Origin: CAZBNB01 sp964493245
GTDB taxonomy: Bacteria > Pseudomonadota > Gammaproteobacteria > Legionellales > Legionellaceae
Direction: 5' to 3'
Assembly (NCBI GenBank): GCA_964493245.1
Contig: CAZBNB010000031.1
Coordinates: forward strand, 1 to 25,762
DNA: 25,762 bases
Of this stretch, positions 15,761 through 23,334 are shown one piece after another. The notes beneath the pieces were generated by a model. That model had not been told where the DNA came from. It did no database searches and worked only from the letters and a program-made list of their open reading frames with translations. Every line of letters starts with the position of its first letter. The stretch's first letter is position 1. The translations under genes were made by a program, and so were the position numbers.

Positions 15761-16546
15761 ATGAATGTTGCGCGATTAATTCAAGAACTGTGTGCACCCT
15801 ATAAAAATTTATCTTGTGTAAATTTTATGCACGACATTACTTTCTCTAATAATCAGATATCAATGATTGTGGCTGATCAACGCATAGTCGCTTACTACAT
15901 ACAACACCAAATCCCTACGCTATGTACCGATAATTTTGGAAGAGTTTTAGCTGATGGGCTGTATCTTAATAAAACGCTTGAACATAGCTATAAAGAGTGC
16001 GCTGTCCTCATGCCCTTTTTAACCAAAATAGGCCAACAATTTTCCCAGAATTATGGTAAAAACTCAGTACATCTATTAAGACGCGAACAAGACTGCCAAC
16101 ATTTCTACTCTCTCTTTTTTGATTTGAACGAACCTGATTTTTTACAATGGGTTATTAATAACGGTGCTTTTCTAGCAGATTTTATTGCGCAGTATCATCA
16201 AAAAGGAAACGACTTAATTTTAGAGGCTAAATCCAACGAAAACCGAATAAAACTACCTAATACTCGTGAGTTTATGAATACAGGACAGTGGAAAGAACTA
16301 GAAAATAAAGAGGCGCTATTATCCATACTCCACCACGAATTAAATTTTCCTATACATTTCCCAAAACAACAGGCACGTTGTTTACTACTCATGGTACAAG
16401 GAAAATCTGCTAAGGAAATTGCAAAAGAACTACACATTTCATTCCGCACTGTAGAGTATTATTTCGATAAAACTAGAAAGCAACTTGGATGCAGTTCTAA
16501 TAAAAAATTAATCGCTCTTTATGGTGATCAGCTTACAAAATGGTAA
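15761..16546 (+). CDS. LuxR-type transcription regulator
   Basis: 261-residue protein with a C-terminal LuxR/GerE helix-turn-helix at about residues 198-252: FPKQQARCLLLMVQGKSAKEIAKELHIS, FRTVEYYFDKTRKQLG and KKLIAL are the standard helices. The N-terminal 190 residues resemble a sensory domain in length, but I see neither an autoinducer pocket signature nor a receiver Asp. ATG 15761 has an AGAGAG stretch upstream. It is divergent from the Cys/Gly-rich/ATP-grasp operon and probably controls it. No luxI-type synthase lies in the window, so any small-molecule signal would come from elsewhere. Confidence 0.85.
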   Translation: MNVARLIQELCAPYKNLSCVNFMHDITFSNNQISMIVADQRIVAYYIQHQIPTLCTDNFGRVLADGLYLNKTLEHSYKECAVLMPFLTKIGQQFSQNYGKNSVHLLRREQDCQHFYSLFFDLNEPDFLQWVINNGAFLADFIAQYHQKGNDLILEAKSNENRIKLPNTREFMNTGQWKELENKEALLSILHHELNFPIHFPKQQARCLLLMVQGKSAKEIAKELHISFRTVEYYFDKTRKQLGCSSNKKLIALYGDQLTKW

Positions 16547-16585
16547 AAAAATCACCTAATACTCAGAAGACAAAATTGGGTTTTA

Positions 16586-18061
16586 TCATGGTTTCCAAGG
16601 TGGTTTAGGCGTTGTTTGTAAAGGACTATATTTTTCTCTTTCTTTTGCTCGAGAGGATTCTGTTGATGCCATATATCCGGGCTCAGGATGTCTTATTTCG
16701 TGCATTCTATCTTTATATTGTTCTGTTGTTCGTTTTGGTGAAGTGAGGGGATCTGTATCCAGCACATCAGCCCCATCAGCGTGTTGCTTTTTGCCTAATT
16801 GGAGGGAGGCTTGCGTAAATGCCGGATAAAAATCGAGTGGTTTTGCATCTTCACCCCAACGCACATTTACCTTAACCAGCATATCTTCAGCCATTTTCCT
16901 TAAATTGGGTAATATAGGCGGTTGGCCTGGATGCAATCTATCATGCTCAGTTGCCACATCAACAAACGCTTGTAAACGTGATAAAAAGCGTGACCTGCTT
17001 GAATTGGTGGTATGGTCCCACAATGGATATTGTGGCAGAGGCCCGCCCCACATTTTATCTTCTTCTAAAAAATGATTCAAATTAGCCATTTCTCGAAGTA
17101 CATGATAGGCGCAAGCATGAGTGTAGGCAGTCGAATAGGCTAAATCCTTTGACGCCTCTGGCATTGCTTTTTCCAATTCAACTCTATAAATGTTTTCTAA
17201 ATGCGTTAATAATTCATCAGGGATTACTTTAGCACACCATCCAGTGGGGATGCTCATGCGAAGATAAGTACCATCCAATAAGGCATTGCGCGGCGCGCAC
17301 GCTTCAAAATCAATGAGTTGTAACCCTCTTTCTCCTTCGTGATCAAAAACATTATCCGGGGCAATATCTCCATGTGTTAGAACAGTGAACGGCCCTGGTT
17401 TGAGCATAGAGTCCAACACCTGTCTTGCTTCATCTGTAAAATCTTCAGGTAGAGGTAATTCCAATAACTCAATGTTTGACCTCAATTGTGGCATAAAATA
17501 CTCTGTAGTGGATACCAAGTCTTCTTCGGGTGTTTTGGCTTCAGGATTAATTCTTTCTAATGTAGCCCCATATTCATCACTATGACCAAAGGTTGTTGCA
17601 TGAAAGGCTCCCAATGTAGTCATATAACGCTCTAGTGCGGAAACAGCTTTATCACGATCTTCGGAAAGCAATGAATCAACTAAACTGACATGGGGTTGTC
17701 CTAGATCTTCAATTAGGATAAACCGTTGTTCTGAGTCACTACCATAGAATAAAGGGGTAGTATGAACGGATTCCCTTTCTTGGACACTGCTTGCAAATTC
17801 AAGACCTGCCCAATCTCTAGCAAACCTGGCATTGGCCTCTTTATCATCGATATCATCTGTCCGGCGTAAAACCTGTTTTAAAATAATGCTCTTCGGAACT
17901 GATTCTGACGTACTCGTTAAATTGATTCTCATTAACACATTTCTACGCTCTGGCTCGCTTAAATAAACAGCAGAATCTATGTCGACATCTGCAGGTTTAA
18001 ATCTTTCACGAAGAATATATAGCGTTTTTTGTCGAATAGCAGAGGGCATCTCTCTAGGCAT
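16586..18061 (-). CDS. APH/choline-kinase-fold phosphotransferase
   Basis: 491-residue protein with the small-molecule kinase (aminoglycoside/choline kinase-like) fold: SIILKQV supplies the ATP-site Lys, RFILIEDLG the hinge, THGDIAPDNV (His230, Asp232, Asn237) the catalytic loop and QLIDFEACAPRN (Asp251) the metal-binding motif. A helical C-lobe follows. The last 90 residues are a polar extension beyond the normal fold, ending KYSPLQTTPKPPWKP. I chose ATG 18061; GTG 18067 is two codons upstream. The substrate is unknown: an antibiotic, a sugar or lipid headgroup, or a host protein are all possible. The unusual polar tail and the Legionella-like context make a secreted effector possible. It is divergent from the LRR gene across a 265-bp gap. 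Confidence 0.8.
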   Translation of the reverse strand: MPREMPSAIRQKTLYILRERFKPADVDIDSAVYLSEPERRNVLMRINLTSTSESVPKSIILKQVLRRTDDIDDKEANARFARDWAGLEFASSVQERESVHTTPLFYGSDSEQRFILIEDLGQPHVSLVDSLLSEDRDKAVSALERYMTTLGAFHATTFGHSDEYGATLERINPEAKTPEEDLVSTTEYFMPQLRSNIELLELPLPEDFTDEARQVLDSMLKPGPFTVLTHGDIAPDNVFDHEGERGLQLIDFEACAPRNALLDGTYLRMSIPTGWCAKVIPDELLTHLENIYRVELEKAMPEASKDLAYSTAYTHACAYHVLREMANLNHFLEEDKMWGGPLPQYPLWDHTTNSSRSRFLSRLQAFVDVATEHDRLHPGQPPILPNLRKMAEDMLVKVNVRWGEDAKPLDFYPAFTQASLQLGKKQHADGADVLDTDPLTSPKRTTEQYKDRMHEIRHPEPGYMASTESSRAKEREKYSPLQTTPKPPWKP

Positions 18062-18326
18062 GATCACTCACAATGGTTAGACAGATATTGTAATTATAGC
18101 AAATAGTCAGATTTTTCTCGCTAAATGGATGTAGTTTAGGTTAACTGTAACGTTACAAGCTGCCGCTGATATGTTGGTCTATAATCATAAGAGGTGAGAT
18201 TTTGACATCACCCTGAAAAGATAAGCCTGCGACTAAGCGATACGTCAACACTGCTTAGAATCATTTTGAATCTGGTCGGGTTAGACGTAATTAGAAAAAT
18301 TACAGCACAGACCTTCGGTTACTTTT
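18062..18326. promoter_or_regulatory. Divergent intergenic region with TGTAACGTTACA palindrome
   Basis: The 265-bp gap between the kinase-like gene and the LRR gene holds no ORF of note. It contains a perfect 12-bp palindrome at 18146-18157 that could be a regulator site for either direction. No confident -10/-35 pair or structural RNA is seen. The ribosome binding site for the rightward gene is weak. Confidence 0.35.
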
Positions 18327-18746
18327 ATGATGAGCAAAAATATGCGATCTGAGATATTAAAAAAAATAGAAGATGGTAAAAATCCTAGCAGAATTAATTT
18401 AGCAAATATGGCAATAAAAGATGATGAAATTAGCGAAATCATGGAAAATCTTAAGTTATCACTACCTGACTTTGCAGTGTTGGATTTAGATAATAATCAG
18501 CTTTCTGATGATGGCGCCCTGATTTTAGCAGAATATTTATGCAATTTTCATCACCTTACTGAGCTAAGTTTGCAATATAATAATATCGGCAGAAAAGGCG
18601 CAATTTCTATTTTTGGTCTTAAAAAGGAGCATGCAAACCTCGATATTTTGTTTCATGGGAATAGAATACATGATGTAGGAGAGATAGCCGAAATTGAACG
18701 GTTATCCCTGTCAAGCACAACATATCCTATTTTTGGCCAGAGATAA
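18327..18746 (+). CDS. Leucine-rich-repeat protein, RNase-inhibitor-like repeats
   Basis: 139-residue protein with about three consecutive leucine-rich repeats of the ribonuclease-inhibitor type: SRINLANMAIKDDEISEI, FAVLDLDNNQLSDDGALILAEYL, LTELSLQYNNIGRKGAISIFG and LDILFHGNRIHDVG. Such repeats bind proteins and are common in Legionella effectors and rare in ordinary bacterial housekeeping genes. ATG 18327 is followed directly by a second ATG (18330); neither has a strong ribosome binding site. The gene ends 3 bp before the next start, so both form one operon and may act together. Confidence 0.75.
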   Translation: MMSKNMRSEILKKIEDGKNPSRINLANMAIKDDEISEIMENLKLSLPDFAVLDLDNNQLSDDGALILAEYLCNFHHLTELSLQYNNIGRKGAISIFGLKKEHANLDILFHGNRIHDVGEIAEIERLSLSSTTYPIFGQR

Positions 18747-18749
18747 TAA

Positions 18750-20438
18750 ATGCCAAGACCTACCATCAAAGACATAATCGTAGTTGCTGAATTAACTAAA
18801 CATGAAAAAGATGGTGCCTTGCAAACCATATACCCCGTTGGTGAAGCACCAATAGGTGGAGAGACGCGTGAACTCATGACGGCGGCTGAACGCGCAAGCA
18901 TGGAAGAGCGCTTGTTTCATACTATAAACGATTTAATCGAAACAGCCAAAGTAACTCATTTAGATCATCGTAAAGAACCAGATACTGATGAGGTTAATCA
19001 GGACTTTATTACTCGACTAAGCACTAATGAGTTTTTTTTCTACACACAAGAACCATTAACGCTACAAGAGTTTGAGGCACTACAAAATAAAATAGCGAGT
19101 GTTGTTGAGACGATCCCAACTGGAATTCACTTAATTCTAGGATCATTTGCAGTAAAAACAGCTGATAACAAAGTGATGAATGTAACTCCACATATCAGCT
19201 CTGGAAGTCCTGCATCTTTTCAATTTATCGTAAAAAATCATACGGCACCTGTAGATGTGCGCTATAAAGAGACAGATGGAACTACATTGGCCGTTTTAGA
19301 TAATAGCTCAGAATCTACAGAGTTACCTTCAATTATTGTAGGCGGTATACAACAGCGTTTTACGTTTAATAATATAGTAAGCAGTCCAACACCCAGTGGG
19401 ACCAAATTAAACACTATTGTGGATATATGCTTGGACCATAATAATGGGGTAGGAAATAAAAACATAATGGAGATCGAAGCACGGATAAGAGATGAGGCAA
19501 TTTCGCATGTTGTTACCTCAAATGTTACTCATTTAACTACATCACATTGCTTAGGGCCAGTAACACATGCCGATCCGCAACACTCTTCACAAAAGTATGG
19601 ACTGTCAGTGGGACATTCTATAGATAGCACAAAACAGTTTGGGAATACTGCAATTAAAATATACGAGACAAGCCCAACTCAATGTTTACTGTTATCAGAG
19701 GCAAGAGAGGCACAAATTCAAGCGTATGCTACAGTTGTTTCGTACTGTAAGCAACTCGAAAAGGAATTAATAGAGGCTTGCGACATATTAGTCGAGGAGT
19801 TTGGTGCGATAGATAGTGAAGCAACACATTTGCGGGAAAGAAGTTCTAATCTTGTAGCAGCTGAAATAGCTGTAGATGTAAAAATTGAGTACATTAAAGG
19901 CAATTTAGAACAAGTGCAAGGACTTGCACAAAAACAATACGATAGTGTAAAAGAGAAGATGCGGCAATGTAAGGATCTAGGTACAGAAAAAATGGAAGAA
20001 GCAGTGGAATTGTTGGCTAAATGTAATGCTGCTGTGGAGAGTTGCTCCGATACTAAGGAAAGGCTGCGAACTATCAGCCACCAAATTCAAGTTATTTCCG
20101 ATTTTCTTACTAGTAATCTTAGTGTGGAGACCACAATACACCGAGCAGAGCATAGCTCAAGATTGCCTGAGCCTCCTTGTGCAGATGCTGAGCGTAGCCG
20201 ATTTGTGGAATTGCATAAGAAAACAAGTCGGTTAAAAGAAGAAAATGCTGAATATAACGTACTTTTCGAGCGTTTCAGTACTGAGATTATCGAGCATCCA
20301 GAGCGTTTTATAACATTAGCTAGTGTGGATGCTGCGCAGACTGGTGTGAGCCCAGTAAAGTTGGAGCCTTTAACACCGGTTGAGCATGGTGATAAGGAGG
20401 AAGATGAGACCACGCTGAAACCTCCTGGATCGAGCTAG
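18750..20438 (+). CDS. Large putative effector: possible nitrilase-like domain plus coiled coil
   Basis: 562 residues, no signal peptide. Residues about 95-280 have features of the carbon-nitrogen hydrolase (nitrilase) fold: GIHLILGSFAV, a FIVKN segment (Lys162), and TIVDICLDHNNG (Cys227) followed by VVTSN; Glu101 in FFFYTQEPL could complete a Glu-Lys-Cys triad. This is my reading of spacing and motif shape and needs a structure prediction. Residues about 315-470 are long Glu/Lys/Gln-rich helices with coiled-coil character. The C-terminus is acidic and Pro-rich (HGDKEEDETTLKPPGSS), a region where Legionella Dot/Icm substrates often carry an acidic signal. It is coupled to the LRR gene by a 3-bp gap. 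A role as a translocated protein is inferred. Confidence 0.55.
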   Translation: MPRPTIKDIIVVAELTKHEKDGALQTIYPVGEAPIGGETRELMTAAERASMEERLFHTINDLIETAKVTHLDHRKEPDTDEVNQDFITRLSTNEFFFYTQEPLTLQEFEALQNKIASVVETIPTGIHLILGSFAVKTADNKVMNVTPHISSGSPASFQFIVKNHTAPVDVRYKETDGTTLAVLDNSSESTELPSIIVGGIQQRFTFNNIVSSPTPSGTKLNTIVDICLDHNNGVGNKNIMEIEARIRDEAISHVVTSNVTHLTTSHCLGPVTHADPQHSSQKYGLSVGHSIDSTKQFGNTAIKIYETSPTQCLLLSEAREAQIQAYATVVSYCKQLEKELIEACDILVEEFGAIDSEATHLRERSSNLVAAEIAVDVKIEYIKGNLEQVQGLAQKQYDSVKEKMRQCKDLGTEKMEEAVELLAKCNAAVESCSDTKERLRTISHQIQVISDFLTSNLSVETTIHRAEHSSRLPEPPCADAERSRFVELHKKTSRLKEENAEYNVLFERFSTEIIEHPERFITLASVDAAQTGVSPVKLEPLTPVEHGDKEEDETTLKPPGSS

Positions 20439-20570
20439 AAATGAGATTGTAGCCTCAATATAGTAACTCTGTCGCATGATGCTTAGGTTTAATGTAGACT
20501 TTAATTTGGTGATTATACCCGCCGTGGTGATCGATTAAAGATAATTATCGTTAGGCATAGAGGATCGCAA

Positions 20571-21098
20571 GTGAACAAATTTATTATTTCAATGATTATT
20601 TTTTTTACTATGAATGGCCTGCAGTGCTTCGCAGCCAATACCAATCAAATCCAGACTAAAAAATCTGATGAATATTATATGCAAATGGCCATTGATCTTG
20701 CAAAAAGCAATCCAAAGGCTCCTTTTGCTGCCCTTATTGTTGACAATAAAACAGGTAAAATCTTGTCAAAAGGACTCAATGCAAGCAAAGTGAATCCAAC
20801 TTTTCATGGGGAGATGGTGGCGATCAACAATTGCGTTAAAGAGCATCCTTATGTGGATTGGTCACAAGTGACTTTATACACCACTGCCGAGCCTTGCTCG
20901 ATGTGCCAAAGCGCTGTTGTTTGGGCAAAGATACCAAGGGTTGTATTTGCGACGTCTTTTGAATATTTGATCCACCATGGTTGGAATCAAATTAATATTC
21001 ATGCCTCAGAAATTAATAAGAGGTCACCCTTCTATAAAGGGACCATTACTGGTGGAATTCTTGACAGTCAATCAAATGTCCTATTTGACAGATTGTAG
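20571..21098 (+). CDS. Exported nucleoside/nucleobase deaminase
   Basis: Cytidine-deaminase-superfamily protein (guanine deaminase/TadA-like): zinc site HGEM (His79, catalytic Glu81) and PCSMC (Cys109, Cys112), with PFAALIVD and YTTAEPCSMC in normal positions. Unusual for this family is the N-terminal signal peptide (residues 1-22: NKFIISMIIFFTMN, ending CFAA), which predicts export to the periplasm or beyond. The start is GTG 20571 with AGAGGA upstream; choosing it gives the full signal. The substrate cannot be read from the sequence; a free base or nucleoside is more likely than tRNA outside the cytosol. It converges with the second deaminase gene and overlaps it by 18 bp. Confidence 0.85.
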   Translation: MNKFIISMIIFFTMNGLQCFAANTNQIQTKKSDEYYMQMAIDLAKSNPKAPFAALIVDNKTGKILSKGLNASKVNPTFHGEMVAINNCVKEHPYVDWSQVTLYTTAEPCSMCQSAVVWAKIPRVVFATSFEYLIHHGWNQINIHASEINKRSPFYKGTITGGILDSQSNVLFDRL

Positions 21099-21554
21099 AT
21101 CTCTTAATTTTTTTGCTTCAATAAACAATTGATTGCACTCTGCTTCCTTGACACCACCTATAAGTTCGCAAGTATAAAAATTCGGTGTCTTTGAAAAAAT
21201 TTCTGTAGCTCTAACGTCAATTTGTCGACCAAATAAATCATGGAGGAAAGGGATAGATGTACCATATACTACTTTTGGAATCATTGCCCAGTAAATCGCA
21301 GCCGCACACATAGGGCAAGGTTCTGCCGTAGTATAGAGGCTTAGCTTGCTAACATCACCATTGAAGCCATTATTAAACAAGGTATGGACAACAGATAGTT
21401 CACCATGCATTAATGGGTGATGGTGTGCGCTATTAACCGATTTCAATAAAATTTCTTTATCATCATAAACAATGATCGCACCATAAGGAGCTATGGGATT
21501 TGATGCAGCTATCTCTATTGTTGTCGTCATAAAATCATGTAGGCATTTATCCAT
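21081..21554 (-). CDS. Cytosolic nucleoside/nucleobase deaminase
   Basis: 157-residue paralogue of the neighbouring exported deaminase, without signal peptide. Zinc site MHGEL (His50, Glu52) and PCPMC (Cys80, Cys83); APYGAIIV and YTTAEPCPMC are shared with the neighbour. I chose ATG 21554: GAGGAG lies five bases upstream and the ATG is doubled. The reading frame is open to 21602, but that part lies in the transporter gene. The 5' end overlaps the transporter gene's stop by 8 bp, so transporter and deaminase are coupled. Together they fit uptake of a purine-like base followed by deamination. Confidence 0.87.
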   Translation of the reverse strand: MDKCLHDFMTTTIEIAASNPIAPYGAIIVYDDKEILLKSVNSAHHHPLMHGELSVVHTLFNNGFNGDVSKLSLYTTAEPCPMCAAAIYWAMIPKVVYGTSIPFLHDLFGRQIDVRATEIFSKTPNFYTCELIGGVKEAECNQLFIEAKKLRDLQSVK

Positions 21555-22965
21555 CATTTCTCCTCTCTGGTGGAATATAATTTTCTGCAAATTTGTTTGC
21601 ACTCAGTTTGTAATTAGTGTCAATCCTGAAGGGATTTAAATTTGATAGCTCATCATAAATATCGACTTTTTCTTTTACCTTGAGAAAATAAATCAGCAGG
21701 ATTGAAACCGGTGCCAGCAAAACCTCATAGGATATTTTGTAGGCGTCCTCAAAGGCAATGACGCTGCTTAGCTTTTCGGTAGGTACTATGCCATAGAATG
21801 CGACCAATGAAAAAAGACTTACATCAATAATGATTCCAAAGGCTGAAGAAGTAGCAATTCTCGTCCATACGGTAGTAATGAACTCTTTCTTTAACGAAAT
21901 ACCTCGCTTTCGTTGTCTCGATTTAATAATGGAGATTACCGTTGAATTAATAGTCATACCAAGAAAAAAAGCTGTGGCTGAAGCAATAAACATACGCGCC
22001 TGATTGTGCAAAATAGCTCTAAAAGGATCACTTTCATGAATAGCGAGCAAGTTTGTTATCCAAACATCAAAAACAAACAGTAGGTTGCAAAAAATAACAA
22101 ACAGGATCATCTGCTTAGTACGCTCAATGCCATATACATCAGTCATCATGTCTGCTGCTAAGTAAGCCAGTGAAAAAACAATGCCGCCAACATTAATAGT
22201 CAAAAATCCTATCGAAATAAATTTAGCTGCCATTGTTTTTGATGCAATAAAAAATACGATACTCGAACAAAACAGAATATGATGATATTTAAATGTCTTG
22301 CTATCTTTCACTGAATGCTGTTGTGGCCTAAATTTAAACAACCCATTATCAGCTTCGTTCAAAGGCTCGACTTGCTCTATTTTAGAAATCAGATCACATA
22401 ACATCTGGCAAAAGAGATTCAAAAAACAGAAAATCATTAATCCAATGATTAATTCTAATTCTGTCACTTCATCTTGGGGATTAAGCCAAAGCATATTCAG
22501 CATAAAAAAGATAAGCAACGAAGCAAAAAATACATATTGGCTTTGCTTTATATTCATGCGTGTTGGTAGTAGGACACAACCCCATAAGAATAATGAGCTT
22601 TTTATAATATAAAAAAAATCTCTACCGAGCACTTGTGTATAAGTTTCTTGCATCTTCCAGAATGATGATGCTGGTAACCAAATCGCAAATTTTAAAAACA
22701 AAATATAAACTGCGTGGAATAAAATCACTAAATAAACCGTATGTCGAAGGTATGCTAATCCATAGACGTTGTAGATTAATCGCAACACAAAAAAAACAAC
22801 AGGCCACCACAAAAACTCTGAAGATATTGGTACACCAAAGATATTGATAACTTGAGCCTCGGCAGGGATCGTTATTAAAGAAAAGAAAACTGCAAAACCT
22901 AGCAATGTATGAAATACCCTAAATTGAAGCGGAGTTTTTGATTTACCGGCCAAGACGTTAGTCAT
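21547..22965 (-). CDS. VUT/QueT-like transporter with extra N-terminal membrane domain
   Basis: 472-residue multi-spanning membrane protein. The second half (about 225-440) resembles the VUT/DUF165 family (YhhQ, queuosine-precursor transporters): an SKTMAAKFISIGFLTINVGGIVFSLAYLAADMMTDVYG segment with the characteristic D..TDVYG, then RMFIASATAFFLG and an ISYEVLLAPVSILLIYFLK end. The first 200 residues form another five or so hydrophobic helices of similar layout, so the protein is about twice the usual VUT length (around 220). Known VUT members import 7-deazapurines such as preQ1 or queuine. The gene overlaps its upstream neighbour by 8 bp and the deaminase gene by 8 bp. Confidence 0.75.
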   Translation of the reverse strand: MTNVLAGKSKTPLQFRVFHTLLGFAVFFSLITIPAEAQVINIFGVPISSEFLWWPVVFFVLRLIYNVYGLAYLRHTVYLVILFHAVYILFLKFAIWLPASSFWKMQETYTQVLGRDFFYIIKSSLFLWGCVLLPTRMNIKQSQYVFFASLLIFFMLNMLWLNPQDEVTELELIIGLMIFCFLNLFCQMLCDLISKIEQVEPLNEADNGLFKFRPQQHSVKDSKTFKYHHILFCSSIVFFIASKTMAAKFISIGFLTINVGGIVFSLAYLAADMMTDVYGIERTKQMILFVIFCNLLFVFDVWITNLLAIHESDPFRAILHNQARMFIASATAFFLGMTINSTVISIIKSRQRKRGISLKKEFITTVWTRIATSSAFGIIIDVSLFSLVAFYGIVPTEKLSSVIAFEDAYKISYEVLLAPVSILLIYFLKVKEKVDIYDELSNLNPFRIDTNYKLSANKFAENYIPPERRNDG

Positions 22966-23317
22966 CGATAAACACTCGCTTTAGGCCAGTAACACATTTT
23001 GATTTTAAATTAGAATCCTTCTGTTTTGAAACCAGTAGCTTTTCTGCATTTGAACCAAATTGTTGCCCCATATCAAAAACAATGCGGGGATCAACAAGAT
23101 AAATCATATCGGATTTCACAAAATCAGCTACGGTCATTTCTTGATTAACACGTTTATTAGCAACATGAAAAGCAACAGATAATTCGTTGCTGTTTGGATC
23201 AGTAAAAATATTATCAACGCGGATAAGGTAAGGCTCTCTAACTTGACCAACAAACCTGACAACGACATGCTGATAAATAAACCGTAAAAATTTATTTACT
23301 TGACTCCACTTCTCCAT
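22958..23317 (-). CDS. Hypothetical protein in repressor-transporter operon
   Basis: I do not recognise this 119-residue protein. It has no signal peptide or membrane span; an N-terminal helix (KFLRFIYQHVVVRFVG) is followed by alternating strands (LIRVDNIFTDPNSNELSVAFHVANKR) and a DPRIVFDMGQQFG segment. ATG 23317 has AAGGA eight bases upstream. It begins 17 bp after the repressor gene and overlaps the transporter gene by 8 bp, so it belongs to the same transcript. It could be an accessory protein of the transporter or of the repressor; position alone does not decide. Confidence 0.6.
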   Translation of the reverse strand: MEKWSQVNKFLRFIYQHVVVRFVGQVREPYLIRVDNIFTDPNSNELSVAFHVANKRVNQEMTVADFVKSDMIYLVDPRIVFDMGQQFGSNAEKLLVSKQKDSNLKSKCVTGLKRVFIDD

Positions 23318-23334
23318 CTTTACATCCTTACAAC

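Noticed and set aside
15761..16546. Complete quorum-sensing pair
   Set aside because: The regulator has a LuxR-type HTH, but no luxI-type synthase is present and the N-terminal domain shows no recognisable autoinducer-binding signature.
20571..21554. Deaminase toxins (DddA-like) with immunity
   Set aside because: Both proteins match small metabolic deaminases with complete length and no toxin-delivery domain or separate immunity gene; one has an ordinary signal peptide.
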